DNA from: Cyclobacterium roseum | GTDB taxonomy: Bacteria; Bacteroidota; Bacteroidia; Cytophagales; Cyclobacteriaceae | Assembly: GCF_010119225.1 (NCBI RefSeq) | Contig: NZ_WNKF01000005.1 | Coordinates: forward strand, 274,855 to 338,854 | Length of the DNA: 64,000 nt | Reading direction: 5' to 3' | In this document: positions 36,606 through 45,572 of the stretch, in pieces | How the letters are laid out: the number at the start of each line of letters is the position of its first letter | Position numbering within the stretch: position 1 is the stretch's first letter | Translations under genes and position numbers: made by a program | The notes under the pieces: generated by a model | What the model was told of the DNA's origin: nothing | Seen by the model: only the letters and a program-made list of their open reading frames with translations | Database searches by the model: none

Positions 36606-38111
36606 ATGAACACCCGATTACTCCTAACCAGCCTGACCTTAGGCACCCTTGTTTTTTTCGCCTGTGAAAATCGGGAGGCAAAAAAGGAAAAACTCAATGT
36701 GCTGTTTATTGCCGTAGACGATTTACGTCCGGAATTGGGTTGCTATGGCGTTGACTACGTGCACACCCCAGATATAGACAAGCTGGCATCGGAAGGACGA
36801 ATGTTTGCCAACCACTTTGTCCATGCGGCGGCATGCGGGCCATCCCGTTCCACCTTGCTTTCCGGAACACGGACCACCAATTGGGACATTTTCAAAACCA
36901 TCCGGGAATCCGGATCGAAACCGGCCAACATTTTTTCCCTGCCCCAGCTCTTTAAAGAAAACGGGTACCAAACCGTTGGTATCGGTAAGATTTCCCACCA
37001 GCCCGGTGGCGTGATGGATTCACTGCAAACCATACACGAGGTGCCCTACAGCTGGGATGAATCCTATGCTCCCGTTGGAGAATGGAGAGAACCCTGGAGT
37101 GCCTTTTTCTCCTATGCCGGAGGAAAGGCCCGGACAAGCTATTACGGCCGGCCAACCAACCGCAGCCTGCCCCCCTTCGAGGCTGCGGAGGTCGACGACG
37201 AGGGCTATGCGGATGGGCACAATGCTGCAGCAGCCATCCGGCAATTGCGGAATCTCAAAGACTCCACGTTTTTTCTGGCTGTGGGATTCTACAAACCCCA
37301 CCTACCCTTTAATGCACCCAAACACTATTGGGACTTGTACGATCCCGAAAACATCCCCGCTTCCGACTACCAGGAAATGCCGGAAAATGTTACCTCCGAC
37401 CTAAGCCTTCACTACGGCCGCGACAGCTACGAACCACGGGGAACCTACACCTGGCCAGGCGATACCCTGGGCTGGAAGATCACACCAGAACGGGAAAAAA
37501 TCCTCAAACACGGCTACCTGGCAGCGGTTAGCTACGTTGATGCACAGATAGGAAAAGTCCTCGATGAATTGACCCGACTGGGGCTCGATGAAAACACCCT
37601 TGTGGTTTTGTGGGGAGACCATGGCTGGCATCTGGGCGATTACGGCATCTGGGGCAAGCATACCAATTTTGATATCGCCCTTAACAGCCCACTCATTGTC
37701 AGGCAGCCCGGCATGACACAACCCGGTGTAGCAGCTCATGGGCTGGTGGAGACCGTGGACATATTCCCTACACTTGCCGATTTGTGCGGGATTACTTCCC
37801 CCGGCCACCTGGAGGGGACAAGTTTCACCTCGGCTTTGGATAACCCGGAAGCCCCGCTCAAGGAGTACGTGGTTGGAGAGCGAGATGCCTGGGGAGTACT
37901 AGGAAAAACGGTGCGCACCCGGGATCACCGATTGATGGTATGGATCGACAAAGCGAGCGGAGACACCCTGGAAATCAATCTGTTTGACAATCAGGAGAAA
38001 CCGATACCCCATCAAAATATCCGGGAAAGCCACCCTCAAATTGTCCGCGACCTGGAAAAAAAACTAACGACCATCGACCAGGAAAAAACGGACTTATTCT
38101 CCGGGCTTTAA
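36606..38111 (+). CDS. Sulfatase, iduronate-2-sulfatase-like (S1 family), lipoprotein
   Basis: A 501-residue arylsulfatase-fold enzyme. The N-terminal hydrophobic segment ends in a lipobox (VFFAC), so it is probably tethered to the outer membrane or periplasmic face. The metal site begins AVDDLRPELGCYG. The active-site consensus CGPSRSTLLSG contains the Cys that becomes formylglycine. VVLWGDHGWHLGDYG and HTNFDIALNSPLIV match iduronate-2-sulfatase-like S1_7 members. It would release sulfate from sulfated polysaccharides. No SusC/SusD pair is nearby, so this is not a classical PUL. Confidence 0.92.
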   Translation: MNTRLLLTSLTLGTLVFFACENREAKKEKLNVLFIAVDDLRPELGCYGVDYVHTPDIDKLASEGRMFANHFVHAAACGPSRSTLLSGTRTTNWDIFKTIRESGSKPANIFSLPQLFKENGYQTVGIGKISHQPGGVMDSLQTIHEVPYSWDESYAPVGEWREPWSAFFSYAGGKARTSYYGRPTNRSLPPFEAAEVDDEGYADGHNAAAAIRQLRNLKDSTFFLAVGFYKPHLPFNAPKHYWDLYDPENIPASDYQEMPENVTSDLSLHYGRDSYEPRGTYTWPGDTLGWKITPEREKILKHGYLAAVSYVDAQIGKVLDELTRLGLDENTLVVLWGDHGWHLGDYGIWGKHTNFDIALNSPLIVRQPGMTQPGVAAHGLVETVDIFPTLADLCGITSPGHLEGTSFTSALDNPEAPLKEYVVGERDAWGVLGKTVRTRDHRLMVWIDKASGDTLEINLFDNQEKPIPHQNIRESHPQIVRDLEKKLTTIDQEKTDLFSGL

Positions 38112-38123
38112 ACGGGTCGGGAT

Positions 38124-39374
38124 TCAATCCAATAGGGAAGGGTCACCCAATTTTCCCATAAAAAGGATGGCACCACTATGGTTTTCCTGAATAAAAAATA
38201 CGAACGGTTTGTCCAGCTTATACTCTGAAAAAGAGGGTCCTCCTCCGGCACTTGTTTCTATGATTTCCACAATGGTAGCGGCTGCCGCTTCGCTTCCTTT
38301 TTCGTCCACTTCAATCAGGGCCTCGTGGATCACCCGACTGATTTTCAACGGACCGGTAGGGTTGGCAAACAAACGAGTAAAATTACCTGGATGGCTTTGA
38401 AAAGGAAGTGTAAGCCCCATGCTTATCAGGTCTTCTTTCAGATTATCCACTTTGTAGCGCATTTTGAATTTCGGCATGTGCAGCAGAAAATTCATTTCCC
38501 TGGCCTCTTCCCTGAACCGCGCCAACATTTCCAGGTCCAGCCCTTCCAGCTTTTCTTGCAATCCTTCATCCGATGTCAAAATCCCCAGGCTATACTGCCC
38601 GGTACTGTAGGGAATTTCCAGGTAATCCATTCCATTTCCCCTCCGAAATTTCAGGGCAGTGGCCTCCGCTAACTGCATCATATCGACCTGCACCTCGGAC
38701 CCATCGGAGGTGGTGAAAGGAGCTTTTTTCGTTTGCTTCTCATCGAATCGGTACTTCCAGTCTGCCTTAAAGTAGATGGCATTGACCAGGTACATGACCG
38801 CACTGGCCGGAACCTGATCCAACATATCCTTGATCAGTCCTTCCGTATTCGTTTCAATCCACTGATTGATGATGTCGGCTGCCTGAGAATTGGACATGTC
38901 CAGGGAAGCCAATTCGGCCTCATAGGCTTCTCGTAGCCTACCGGCAAAGCCTTCATCAAGGGCATACCCTTGCTTGTACCAAATGGCATTGGCGATAGCT
39001 AAACGGACCTTTGGGTCCAATTCCATCAAAAACCGGGTAAGGGTACCGGCCGCCTCGTTTGCCTCCTCCATGTCTAAACCTTCAAAATGGAGTACTTGCC
39101 TGAATTGTTCCAAGGTCTCCCCCTCATTTCCGTTCATGGCCATGGCAAGTGCCAGGTGAATGCTGTACGGACTGAAAAATTGGTTGGGCCCCTCCCTGCT
39201 TTGTAGCTGCTGAAAGAGGTCCATTGCAAAAGCAGAACTACTGTTAACCAGAGAATTCTCTGCCAGTTGAAGGGTCCGAATCCTGGGTTTCAGTGGTTCA
39301 TCTTCCCCAGTTATCCCATTACAGGACCAAAACAACCCGCAAAGCGAAGCGAAAAGAAAGCAGTAATTTTTCAT
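38124..39374 (-). CDS. Serpin family serine protease inhibitor, lipoprotein
   Basis: A 416-residue serpin with a lipoprotein signal (LFASLCGLFWSC). Family motifs are NQFFSPYSIHLALAMAMNG, YLVNAIYFKADWKYRF, ISRVIHEALIEVDEKGSEAAAAT (the hinge before the reactive loop) and the C-terminal KPFVFFIQ...FMGKLGDP. The flexible Ala-rich hinge indicates an inhibitory serpin. The probable reactive-loop segment is VEIIETSAGGGPSF. Surface display would protect the cell against exogenous proteases. It converges on the sulfatase gene with a 12-base gap. A decayed C-terminal copy lies at 39981-40061. Confidence 0.94.
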   Translation of the reverse strand: MKNYCFLFASLCGLFWSCNGITGEDEPLKPRIRTLQLAENSLVNSSSAFAMDLFQQLQSREGPNQFFSPYSIHLALAMAMNGNEGETLEQFRQVLHFEGLDMEEANEAAGTLTRFLMELDPKVRLAIANAIWYKQGYALDEGFAGRLREAYEAELASLDMSNSQAADIINQWIETNTEGLIKDMLDQVPASAVMYLVNAIYFKADWKYRFDEKQTKKAPFTTSDGSEVQVDMMQLAEATALKFRRGNGMDYLEIPYSTGQYSLGILTSDEGLQEKLEGLDLEMLARFREEAREMNFLLHMPKFKMRYKVDNLKEDLISMGLTLPFQSHPGNFTRLFANPTGPLKISRVIHEALIEVDEKGSEAAAATIVEIIETSAGGGPSFSEYKLDKPFVFFIQENHSGAILFMGKLGDPSLLD

Positions 39375-39524
39375 GGTAATATCGGGTTTCGGTTATTCCC
39401 CAGACGCAAAACGAACCCCATGTGCTACAATGCTTACCGGAAAAAGTAACGTTCATGGTAATTTTTTCCCTGGAAGGTATAAATGGGCTGCAGGTATCAC
39501 GAAGACATAATTTATTTGAAAGGC

Positions 39525-39821
39525 CTAATGCTCCTCAGACTCCGAAGGCTTAACGGTTAATTCGATGGATTTATTCATCAGTTTTTCAGCCATCCACCTT
39601 AAAAATAACCAGACCAAGAAAAATCCTACTGCATCAGCAAACCCGTTGAGCATGATAAAGTCAAGCTGCTCATGCCAATCCAGGTGCCGTTGGTGGAAGA
39701 ACCAATCGTAAATTCCCGTACCCAAAGAAAAGAGGACCAAAACCCAAAGGATAGTACTGATAGCTGGCCAATAAGGTAATTTTCCGGTATTAAATTTAAA
39801 ATGCATCATTTTGTCATCCAC
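39525..39821 (-). CDS. Small two-helix membrane protein, unknown function
   Basis: A 98-residue protein with two hydrophobic helices (AISTILWVLVLFSLGTGIY and GFADAVGFFLVWLFLRWM) joined by a polar loop, and an acidic C-terminus. A second in-frame ATG five codons in (MHFKFNTG) is an alternative start. I do not recognise the family. It stands alone between the serpin and its decayed copy. Confidence 0.6.
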   Translation of the reverse strand: MDDKMMHFKFNTGKLPYWPAISTILWVLVLFSLGTGIYDWFFHQRHLDWHEQLDFIMLNGFADAVGFFLVWLFLRWMAEKLMNKSIELTVKPSESEEH

Positions 39822-39980
39822 TTAGTTCGATACAAAATAAAGCATGCCCATTGATACCTGCATTGACCTATGTTAAGTTTGGTAGATAACCCTTTACCAC
39901 CAACCCTGAATGATTTGGCCCAGCTTTAAAAATAATATCAGGCCAACTCTATGATCTCAGCATTTAAGTTAATCCCTGAT

Positions 39981-40061
39981 TTAATTCAGCAGAGAAGGAT
40001 CGCCCAGTTTTCCCATAAAAAGAATGGCGCCGCTGTGCTTATCCTGGATTAAGAAAACAAA
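39981..40061 (-). pseudogene. Serpin C-terminal fragment (decayed duplicate)
   Basis: Read on the minus strand, 40061 to 39981 encodes FVFLIQDKHSGAILFMGKLG followed by DPSLLN and a stop. This matches the C-terminus of the intact serpin at 38124-39374 residue for residue except five substitutions. Homology stops at 40061 and a stop codon lies about 10 codons further upstream. It is a remnant of a second serpin gene or a partial duplication. Confidence 0.85.
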
Positions 40062-40311
40062 GGACACAAGTCAGATGGAGTTGTCTGTTCATCATCAGCC
40101 AGATTTGGTTTCACTGACCATACGTAGAAAAGCAGGAAAATGCGACAAGTCCAACCCTATTTTTTACGATTTAATTACAGCAATGAGGCCAATCGGGTTT
40201 TACCGATCAATCAAGAATTTGATCCGCTATTATTTTTTTAAAAAAAACCAAGCGTCTAATCTATTCGTATAGTTTATGAAATAAAACCGCTCCCCTAAAC
40301 CATTGGAAACC

Positions 40312-41001
40312 ATGAAACCTCGGCTATTCTTATTCGTCCTCCTCTCCATCTCCTTTACCATTCAGAAAGGGAATGCGCAGCAATTATTGGGTGGCATTCA
40401 TCTTAAATCAGGTATTCCCACCGGAACATTCGACAGGGAGTCAGGGATAAATGTCGTCCCGGAATGGAGTGCCAGCGGCTTGCATCGCATAAAAAGCAGC
40501 CCCCTTGTCATTGGAGCGGAACTAGGGTATGGACGCTATGGAACGTCGGTGATCAAGAGAAGGGATATTTTCCCTGGCGTAAACCAACGGTTCCGCATCC
40601 GAAGAAACAACAATTATGTTAACCTTATGGGAGTAGTCCGGTTGATGCCTGATTTGAATCCCCGTTTCAAGCCCTTTCTGGAAGGGCAAATGGGCGGGAT
40701 CCATACGTTTACCCGCTCACGCATCCGGGAAAACAGGTTGGCCGACCCCATTGCCTCGGGCACCGAATACCATGATTGGGGCTTGATGGTTCAGGCAGGG
40801 GCAGGGATCATGGTAGCATTGAATAAAAGTAAGGATACTTTTCTGGAGGTGAAGGTCAACTATGTTAATACCAGCCAAATGGATTTCCTGAGCAGGGACA
40901 GTGCTACCTATAGTGAGCAGGGAGATTTGATATTGACACCAATAAGGTCAGCGTTTAACATGATACAACCTTCGTTTGCATTGAAATATACTTTTAACTA
41001 A
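40312..41001 (+). CDS. Secreted outer-membrane beta-barrel-like protein, unknown function
   Basis: A 229-residue protein with a clear Sec signal peptide (LFLFVLLSISFTIQKGNAQ). Alternating hydrophobic/polar strands end in an aromatic C-terminal strand (PSFALKYTFN), typical of small outer-membrane barrels of Bacteroidota. The ATG at 40312 (MKPRLFLF) is preferred over the upstream TTG at 40303. No specific family was recognised. It is flanked by the serpin remnant and a convergent DUF4142 gene. Confidence 0.7.
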   Translation: MKPRLFLFVLLSISFTIQKGNAQQLLGGIHLKSGIPTGTFDRESGINVVPEWSASGLHRIKSSPLVIGAELGYGRYGTSVIKRRDIFPGVNQRFRIRRNNNYVNLMGVVRLMPDLNPRFKPFLEGQMGGIHTFTRSRIRENRLADPIASGTEYHDWGLMVQAGAGIMVALNKSKDTFLEVKVNYVNTSQMDFLSRDSATYSEQGDLILTPIRSAFNMIQPSFALKYTFN

Positions 41002-41118
41002 TAAGCAACAAGAAGGAATAGTGAGGCCGTTACTAATGGTATTTCAATATCCTGAATTAAGAAAACCCATCGCCGGTACATCCAAATTTGCAACCCGCAC
41101 TTTGAGTCGTAAGGGTAT

Positions 41119-41151
41119 AAAAAATGTGCAACAAACCGGGTCTGTTGCACA
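41119..41151 (-). terminator. Terminator of the DUF4142 gene
   Basis: TGTGCAACA (41125-41133) and TGTTGCACA (41143-41151) form a perfect 9-bp stem. In the minus direction it is followed by six T residues. It may serve both convergent genes. Confidence 0.8.
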
Positions 41152-41186
41152 TAAATGGATATCATTCTAGCCTTTTTTCGATCCAA

Positions 41187-41804
41187 TTAAGAGTTCTGAT
41201 TATCGCTTTTCTCCTTACTGTCTTCGGCTAGTTTTAGGTGATTCCTAAGTGTTGGGAGTTGTTCGGATGCCCAGGCTTTGATTTCAGGATCTTCAGAATC
41301 ATTCGCTGCGTTTTCAAATAAATCGATCGCATCTTCATGCTGATCAACCATTCTATCGCTATAGCTCCTGCCAAAATCATTTCCTGTTTCTTCATTAAGG
41401 TCATTGTAGGCCTCCATGGAATCGTCTGTCGCTGATCCTGGCAAGGACATCGATTTTGACTGGGCCAGCGCATTGATTTCAGTCTGGGATTTGGTGTTTT
41501 CCGCTTCCATTACCCTACCAAATTCTTTTACCTCAGCTGAATTGCCTTTTTCCTGAGCCAATTTTCCGAAGTTGATCATTTCCATTTGCATTTCTGCTGC
41601 TTTCCTTAAAAATGTCGTGTCATTATCATTTTCGATTACCACGATGGTATGATCACTTGCAGCCATTGTATTGACTTTTTCCTGGTTTGTCACTTCGTTT
41701 GAATCTACGGTTTTATTATCCGAACAAGCAGATACTACGACTATTAACCCCGCCATCCAAAAGGAATGGACAAGGATTGATTTAAAATTTATGAGATTTT
41801 TCAT
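41187..41804 (-). CDS. DUF4142 domain lipoprotein
   Basis: A 205-residue exported protein with a lipobox (VVVSAC) after a hydrophobic segment. The mature helical domain (TTFLRKAAEMQMEMINFGKL, VKEFGRVMEAENTKSQTEI, DRMVDQHEDAIDLFE) has the DUF4142 pattern, a ferritin-like four-helix arrangement common in stress-related envelope proteins. The C-terminal tail is Lys/Ser/Asn-rich. The biochemical role is unknown. Confidence 0.88.
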   Translation of the reverse strand: MKNLINFKSILVHSFWMAGLIVVVSACSDNKTVDSNEVTNQEKVNTMAASDHTIVVIENDNDTTFLRKAAEMQMEMINFGKLAQEKGNSAEVKEFGRVMEAENTKSQTEINALAQSKSMSLPGSATDDSMEAYNDLNEETGNDFGRSYSDRMVDQHEDAIDLFENAANDSEDPEIKAWASEQLPTLRNHLKLAEDSKEKSDNQNS

Positions 41805-41861
41805 TGTAAATTATGGTATTAATTGGTTAGGATTAGTTGATTGTAATTATTGTATTGCTTA

Positions 41862-41981
41862 TTAGCTACATTGGCCTAAAAGAAAGTAGATGAGTAAAAA
41901 GACAACGATTGTCCCAAAACAGCCACCTCCTAATTTTGCTGCACCGTAGCCTGCTAGAAGCCCTTTAAAAATATTGTTCAT
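41862..41981 (-). CDS. Conserved small membrane protein (39 residues)
   Basis: The minus strand encodes a 39-residue protein starting MNNIFKGLLAGYGAAKLGGG, with a C-terminal hydrophobic helix (FGTIVVFLLIYFLLG) that ends in QCS. The pattern of a Gly-rich head and one helix resembles short membrane proteins often seen but seldom annotated in Bacteroidota. It is preceded by an AT-rich region and lies 57 bases upstream of the DUF4142 gene start, so the two may be cotranscribed. Confidence 0.65.
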   Translation of the reverse strand: MNNIFKGLLAGYGAAKLGGGCFGTIVVFLLIYFLLGQCS

Positions 41982-42119
41982 CTTATATTGATTTAATTTG
42001 ATTCTTCAACAGCTTCTATGTGGATAGTAGCCAACTAAAAGGGATTTTCATCGGTTGGAAACGTTATAAGTTTTTCGATTCTCTAGTTGACCTGTTAGAA
42101 GTATTTCCCGGGAATAAGA

Positions 42120-42338
42120 CTATTTTTTGTCCTGATAAACCGACCAACTCATGACGCCATTCTTAGGAGCAGTTGCTTTGTCCACCTTTTCTTTCTTGCT
42201 GGTGCTCAATTTCTTATTGGCAGCTTGAACTGATTTCTCCGTTCGGTCGGTCCCAGCAGTTTTAGTTCTCCGTTTGGCCCGCCAAATTACTCTAGCAATA
42301 GCTTCGCGAACCGTACATCCGGCTTGGAAACCCTTGCA
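42120..42338 (-). pseudogene. Coding-like remnant without a start codon
   Basis: The minus strand is open for about 70 codons and ends with KVDKATAPKNGVMSWSVYQD followed by two Lys and a stop (42120-42122). The composition looks like the C-terminus of a basic protein. A stop codon closes the frame upstream and there is no ATG, GTG or TTG in the N-terminal half. It is best read as a truncated or frameshifted gene; the family is not recognised. Confidence 0.4.
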
Positions 42339-42528
42339 TTAAATTGTAATTCTTTTACGTGGTGGAACATATCGTTTAGGATTGGTTATAATGATTGAAC
42401 TGACAATTTTTAGGAATTCAGGAGCCTAGTTGTTTCTACTATTTCGCCTAGATAGTCAGCATTGGAAACATTCGTAATGAAAGTTAGAGAAGAAAGGGTT
42501 ATCACTTCTTTTTATCAGGATTACCATT

Positions 42529-42654
42529 CATCTTAGAAAGGATTCCCTTTTTCTTTTTGGATGTAGCTCCTTTTTCGTTTTCGTCGGGATTGTTATTTAA
42601 CTGTGACAACTTACCTTTCAAATGCTCTTGTCCTTTTTTAGGTTTATCTTTCAT
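42529..42654 (-). CDS. Small basic protein, uncertain
   Basis: An ATG at 42654 opens a 41-codon frame beginning MKDKPKKGQEHLKGKLSQLN and continuing with a Lys/Asn/Glu-rich hydrophilic stretch. Past the KKKKG segment another frame continues with similar composition (ILSKMNGNPDKKK), which suggests either a single-base frameshift near 42540 or chance. There is no recognisable domain. It is probably a short disordered protein if real. Confidence 0.4.
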
Positions 42655-42976
42655 GATTTTATCCTCATGGAATTATGAAATTTATACAGTGCAAAATTAG
42701 GAATTTTATAACCAAAATAATTATGTATTATTTTGAAATAATTATAAATTTAACAGTATTACCCACTCTTCCCGACGGGAAGGGCTATGAATTATATCCC
42801 TTTAGAACCCGAATTGAATTGCTATCATGGGTTTTGGGAATTTAGTAGTGCCATGTGCCAGCAGAATAAATCTTCCTTGCGCAAACGAACAGCCCCATTT
42901 GCAATATTGAATTTGCATTTTTCAGTATTTATTAGAAGATTATAAAAAATTTTACCTCTGATTACCAATATAACCC
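42655..42976. other. AT-rich upstream region of the dehydratase operon
   Basis: No gene is seen in these 322 bases. Positions 42710-42760 are strongly AT-rich with an imperfect inverted repeat (AATTAT ... ATAATT), and 42910-42960 are again AT-rich directly before the first dehydratase ATG at 42977. The promoter of the three-gene operon is expected here, but no unambiguous TAnnTTTG box was found. Confidence 0.4.
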
Positions 42977-44215
42977 ATGCAACGAAGACAATTTATAAAA
43001 TTGGGAGCATTAGGTTCCATGGCGGCTTTTTCAGGATTTCCCATAATATCCCATGCCCGCTCTGATTTTAAAATCAAAAAAATCCGCTACCACGCCGCTC
43101 CCGGCTACAACAAACCATTATTTAATCAGGCTAGAGGCATCGTAGAAGTAGAAACTGACTCGGGCTTGATCGGTATAGGGGAAGGTGGTACTCCGGATAT
43201 GGTAAGGCAATGTGCAGAAATGCTGATCGGCGAAGATCCCTTCCGCATCGAACACCTTTGGCAATACCTGTACCGGGGCATGTTTTATCCGCCCGGAAAA
43301 GAAAAACTTCATGGGCTTGGAGCCATTGAAATGGCCCTTTGGGATTTGAAAGGTAAGGCCCTGGATGTTCCCGTCTACGAACTACTGGGCGGAAAAACCC
43401 GAAACTACGTAGAATGCTACGCTACCGGTTTTCAAAGATCCAATGCCCCTACCATGGAAGGAAGAGCGCAGGACTGCCTGGAGGCTGGCTTGAGGTGCTA
43501 CCGCATCGGGCCTACCGGAGGCAATGGAGAGCTGCCCTTTGATTTTTACGAACACAGCAAAAAAACCATCGCGCTCTGTGAGCAACTGGACAAGGCAGTG
43601 GGAGGCAACGGCAATTGGGCGGTGGACTTGCATACCCGTTTTGATACCCCGGAAGCCATCAAAATTTGCGATGCCCTGGAAGAATTGGAACCCTATTTCG
43701 TAGAAGACATCATCCGATCGGAGAACCCGGAAGTGTACCGGACCATCCGTAACATGACCAAGGTGCCCATTGCAGTAGGCGAACAATTTGGTGACCGCTG
43801 GGATACCAATGTACTGATGGAAAACCACCTGATCGATTATAGCCGTGTGACCCTACCCAATACCGGGGGCATTTCGGAGCTGAAAAAAATCATTGCCATA
43901 GCCGAAACGCATTACGTGGGCATCATTCCCCACTTTACCGGCCCCCTTTCCACGGCGGCGCTGGTGCATGTGCTGGGCTCCTCCAGCCCAACGCGCTGCA
44001 TGATTGAGCTGGCTGGCGGAGAACCGGAAAAACCCGCTTATTTTAATGAAGATTTCATTGATTTTAGAGAAGGAAAAGTGCACCTCAATGACCGGCCCGG
44101 ATTAGGGGTCACTTTTGATCCCGACAAGGCAGACTTCCTATTTGAGGTAATCAAAAATACGGAATTTACACATCCCTATTTAAAGAGTCCGGACGGAGCC
44201 ATTCACAACTGGTAA
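42977..44215 (+). CDS. Exported enolase-superfamily (mandelate racemase/muconate lactonizing-like) dehydratase
   Basis: A 412-residue protein with a Tat-like signal (RRQFIKLGALGSMAAFSG). The enolase-superfamily barrel has metal ligands Asp in WAVDLHTRFD, Glu in YFVEDIIRSEN and Glu in VPIAVGEQFGD, and a catalytic His in GIIPHFTGPLS. The second-strand KxK motif is replaced by YRIGPT, so the exact reaction (sugar-acid dehydratase or epimerase) is open. It is the first of three tandem homologues and its stop lies 36 bases before the next ATG. Confidence 0.85.
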   Translation: MQRRQFIKLGALGSMAAFSGFPIISHARSDFKIKKIRYHAAPGYNKPLFNQARGIVEVETDSGLIGIGEGGTPDMVRQCAEMLIGEDPFRIEHLWQYLYRGMFYPPGKEKLHGLGAIEMALWDLKGKALDVPVYELLGGKTRNYVECYATGFQRSNAPTMEGRAQDCLEAGLRCYRIGPTGGNGELPFDFYEHSKKTIALCEQLDKAVGGNGNWAVDLHTRFDTPEAIKICDALEELEPYFVEDIIRSENPEVYRTIRNMTKVPIAVGEQFGDRWDTNVLMENHLIDYSRVTLPNTGGISELKKIIAIAETHYVGIIPHFTGPLSTAALVHVLGSSSPTRCMIELAGGEPEKPAYFNEDFIDFREGKVHLNDRPGLGVTFDPDKADFLFEVIKNTEFTHPYLKSPDGAIHNW

Positions 44216-44251
44216 AAATAGCATACACTTAACCCAAAATCTCCCAACCCT

Positions 44252-45517
44252 ATGAAACCCCCACTAAAGAAAACCAGTAGCAAAAATTCCAATTCCGTGT
44301 CCCGCCGGACAGCCATACAATCGGTGCTGGGGATGGCAGGTGCCGGCCTGATGCTACCCCTATCCTCCTATGCGCGGCAGCCCGATCCACAGAGCCTGCG
44401 AAAAAATGAGGTAAGGATCACCAAACTGGAAACCTTTCTGGTCAAACCCCGGTGGATATTTCTAAAAATCCATACCGATGCTGGAGTTGTCGGCCTGGGA
44501 GAGCCCTTACTGGAAGGGCGGGCGCTGACCATTCAGACGGCCATCCAGGAAATTGAACCCTATCTGATCGGGAAAGACCCCCGCCGGGTGGTACATCATT
44601 GGCAGGCCATCTACCGCCACGCTTTTTACAGAGGTGGTCCGATCCTGACCTCTGCTTTGAGCGGCATCGATCAGGCCCTTTGGGATATTAAGGGCAAACT
44701 GCTGGGAATTCCTGTCTACGAACTATTCGGTGGTCCTACCCGTGACCGGGTGCGGATTTACGGTAGGGCTAGCAATGCCGAAGACATGAAGAAACGCAAG
44801 GCCGAAGGCTTCACGGTCATCAAAACCGGGGTAGCCAAAAAACAGCCCGCCCGGATGGTGGAAAACCCAGCGTTTATCGACCATGCGGTGGAGAACTTTG
44901 CCGCGCTGAGGGAAGCCGGCGGCCCGGAAATGGACATTGGCATTGATTTTCACGGGGCCATTTCTCCGCAGACCTCAAAGGTGCTGATCAAAGCACTGGA
45001 ACCGTACCAGCCCATGTTTATCGAAGAGCCCTGCCAGGCCCAAAATGTGGACGTTTTGGTAGACATTGCCCGAAGCACACACCTGCCCATCGCCACCGGC
45101 GAACGAATCTTTACCAAATGGGGCTTTCGGGAATTGTTGGAAAAAGGGGCTGCCAGCATCTTACAGCCAGATCTTTGTCATGCAGGGGGGCTTACGGAAG
45201 GCAGGTTAATTGCGGGAATGGCAGAAGCCTATTATGCAGCTATCGCCCCGCACAATCCCATGGGCCCCATTTCCCTGGCCTGCGGCCTGCACCTGGCAGC
45301 CAGCATACCCAACTTTCTGGTTCAGGAGCAGGTTTCCCTGGGCGAAGGATATCTGAAAGAACCGTTTCAACTTGAATCTGACGGCACGGTATTGCTTCCC
45401 CAGGGACCGGGACTGGGCATAGCGTTGGACGAAGATGCACTGGCGGATAAAATCGGACACCACTGGACCAATCCCGAAACCTACGATCCGAGAGACGGAT
45501 CCGTAGTGGACTGGTGA
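44252..45517 (+). CDS. Exported galactonate dehydratase-like enolase-superfamily enzyme
   Basis: A 421-residue protein with a Tat-like leader (SRRTAIQSVLGMAGAGLMLP). It shares long segments with E. coli galactonate dehydratase DgoD: PRWIFLKI, GEPLLEGRA, FYRGGPILTSALSGIDQALW. Metal ligands are Asp in IGIDFHGAI, Glu in MFIEEPCQ and Glu in ATGERIFTKWGF; the acid-base His is in IAPHNPMGP. It would dehydrate a sugar acid such as D-galactonate. E. coli DgoD is cytoplasmic, whereas this one carries an export signal. Confidence 0.85.
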   Translation: MKPPLKKTSSKNSNSVSRRTAIQSVLGMAGAGLMLPLSSYARQPDPQSLRKNEVRITKLETFLVKPRWIFLKIHTDAGVVGLGEPLLEGRALTIQTAIQEIEPYLIGKDPRRVVHHWQAIYRHAFYRGGPILTSALSGIDQALWDIKGKLLGIPVYELFGGPTRDRVRIYGRASNAEDMKKRKAEGFTVIKTGVAKKQPARMVENPAFIDHAVENFAALREAGGPEMDIGIDFHGAISPQTSKVLIKALEPYQPMFIEEPCQAQNVDVLVDIARSTHLPIATGERIFTKWGFRELLEKGAASILQPDLCHAGGLTEGRLIAGMAEAYYAAIAPHNPMGPISLACGLHLAASIPNFLVQEQVSLGEGYLKEPFQLESDGTVLLPQGPGLGIALDEDALADKIGHHWTNPETYDPRDGSVVDW

Positions 45518-45572
45518 AATTAATCGCTGCAACCATAGCATATTATTTTATTGGAATAAACCCATCAACAAC

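Noticed and set aside
36606..39374. Sulfatase and serpin as part of a polysaccharide utilisation locus
   Set aside because: No SusC/SusD pair, no regulator and no further carbohydrate enzymes are adjacent.
40024..40272. An 82-codon plus-strand frame
   Set aside because: Its 5' part is antisense to the serpin remnant and the rest is AT-rich without protein character.
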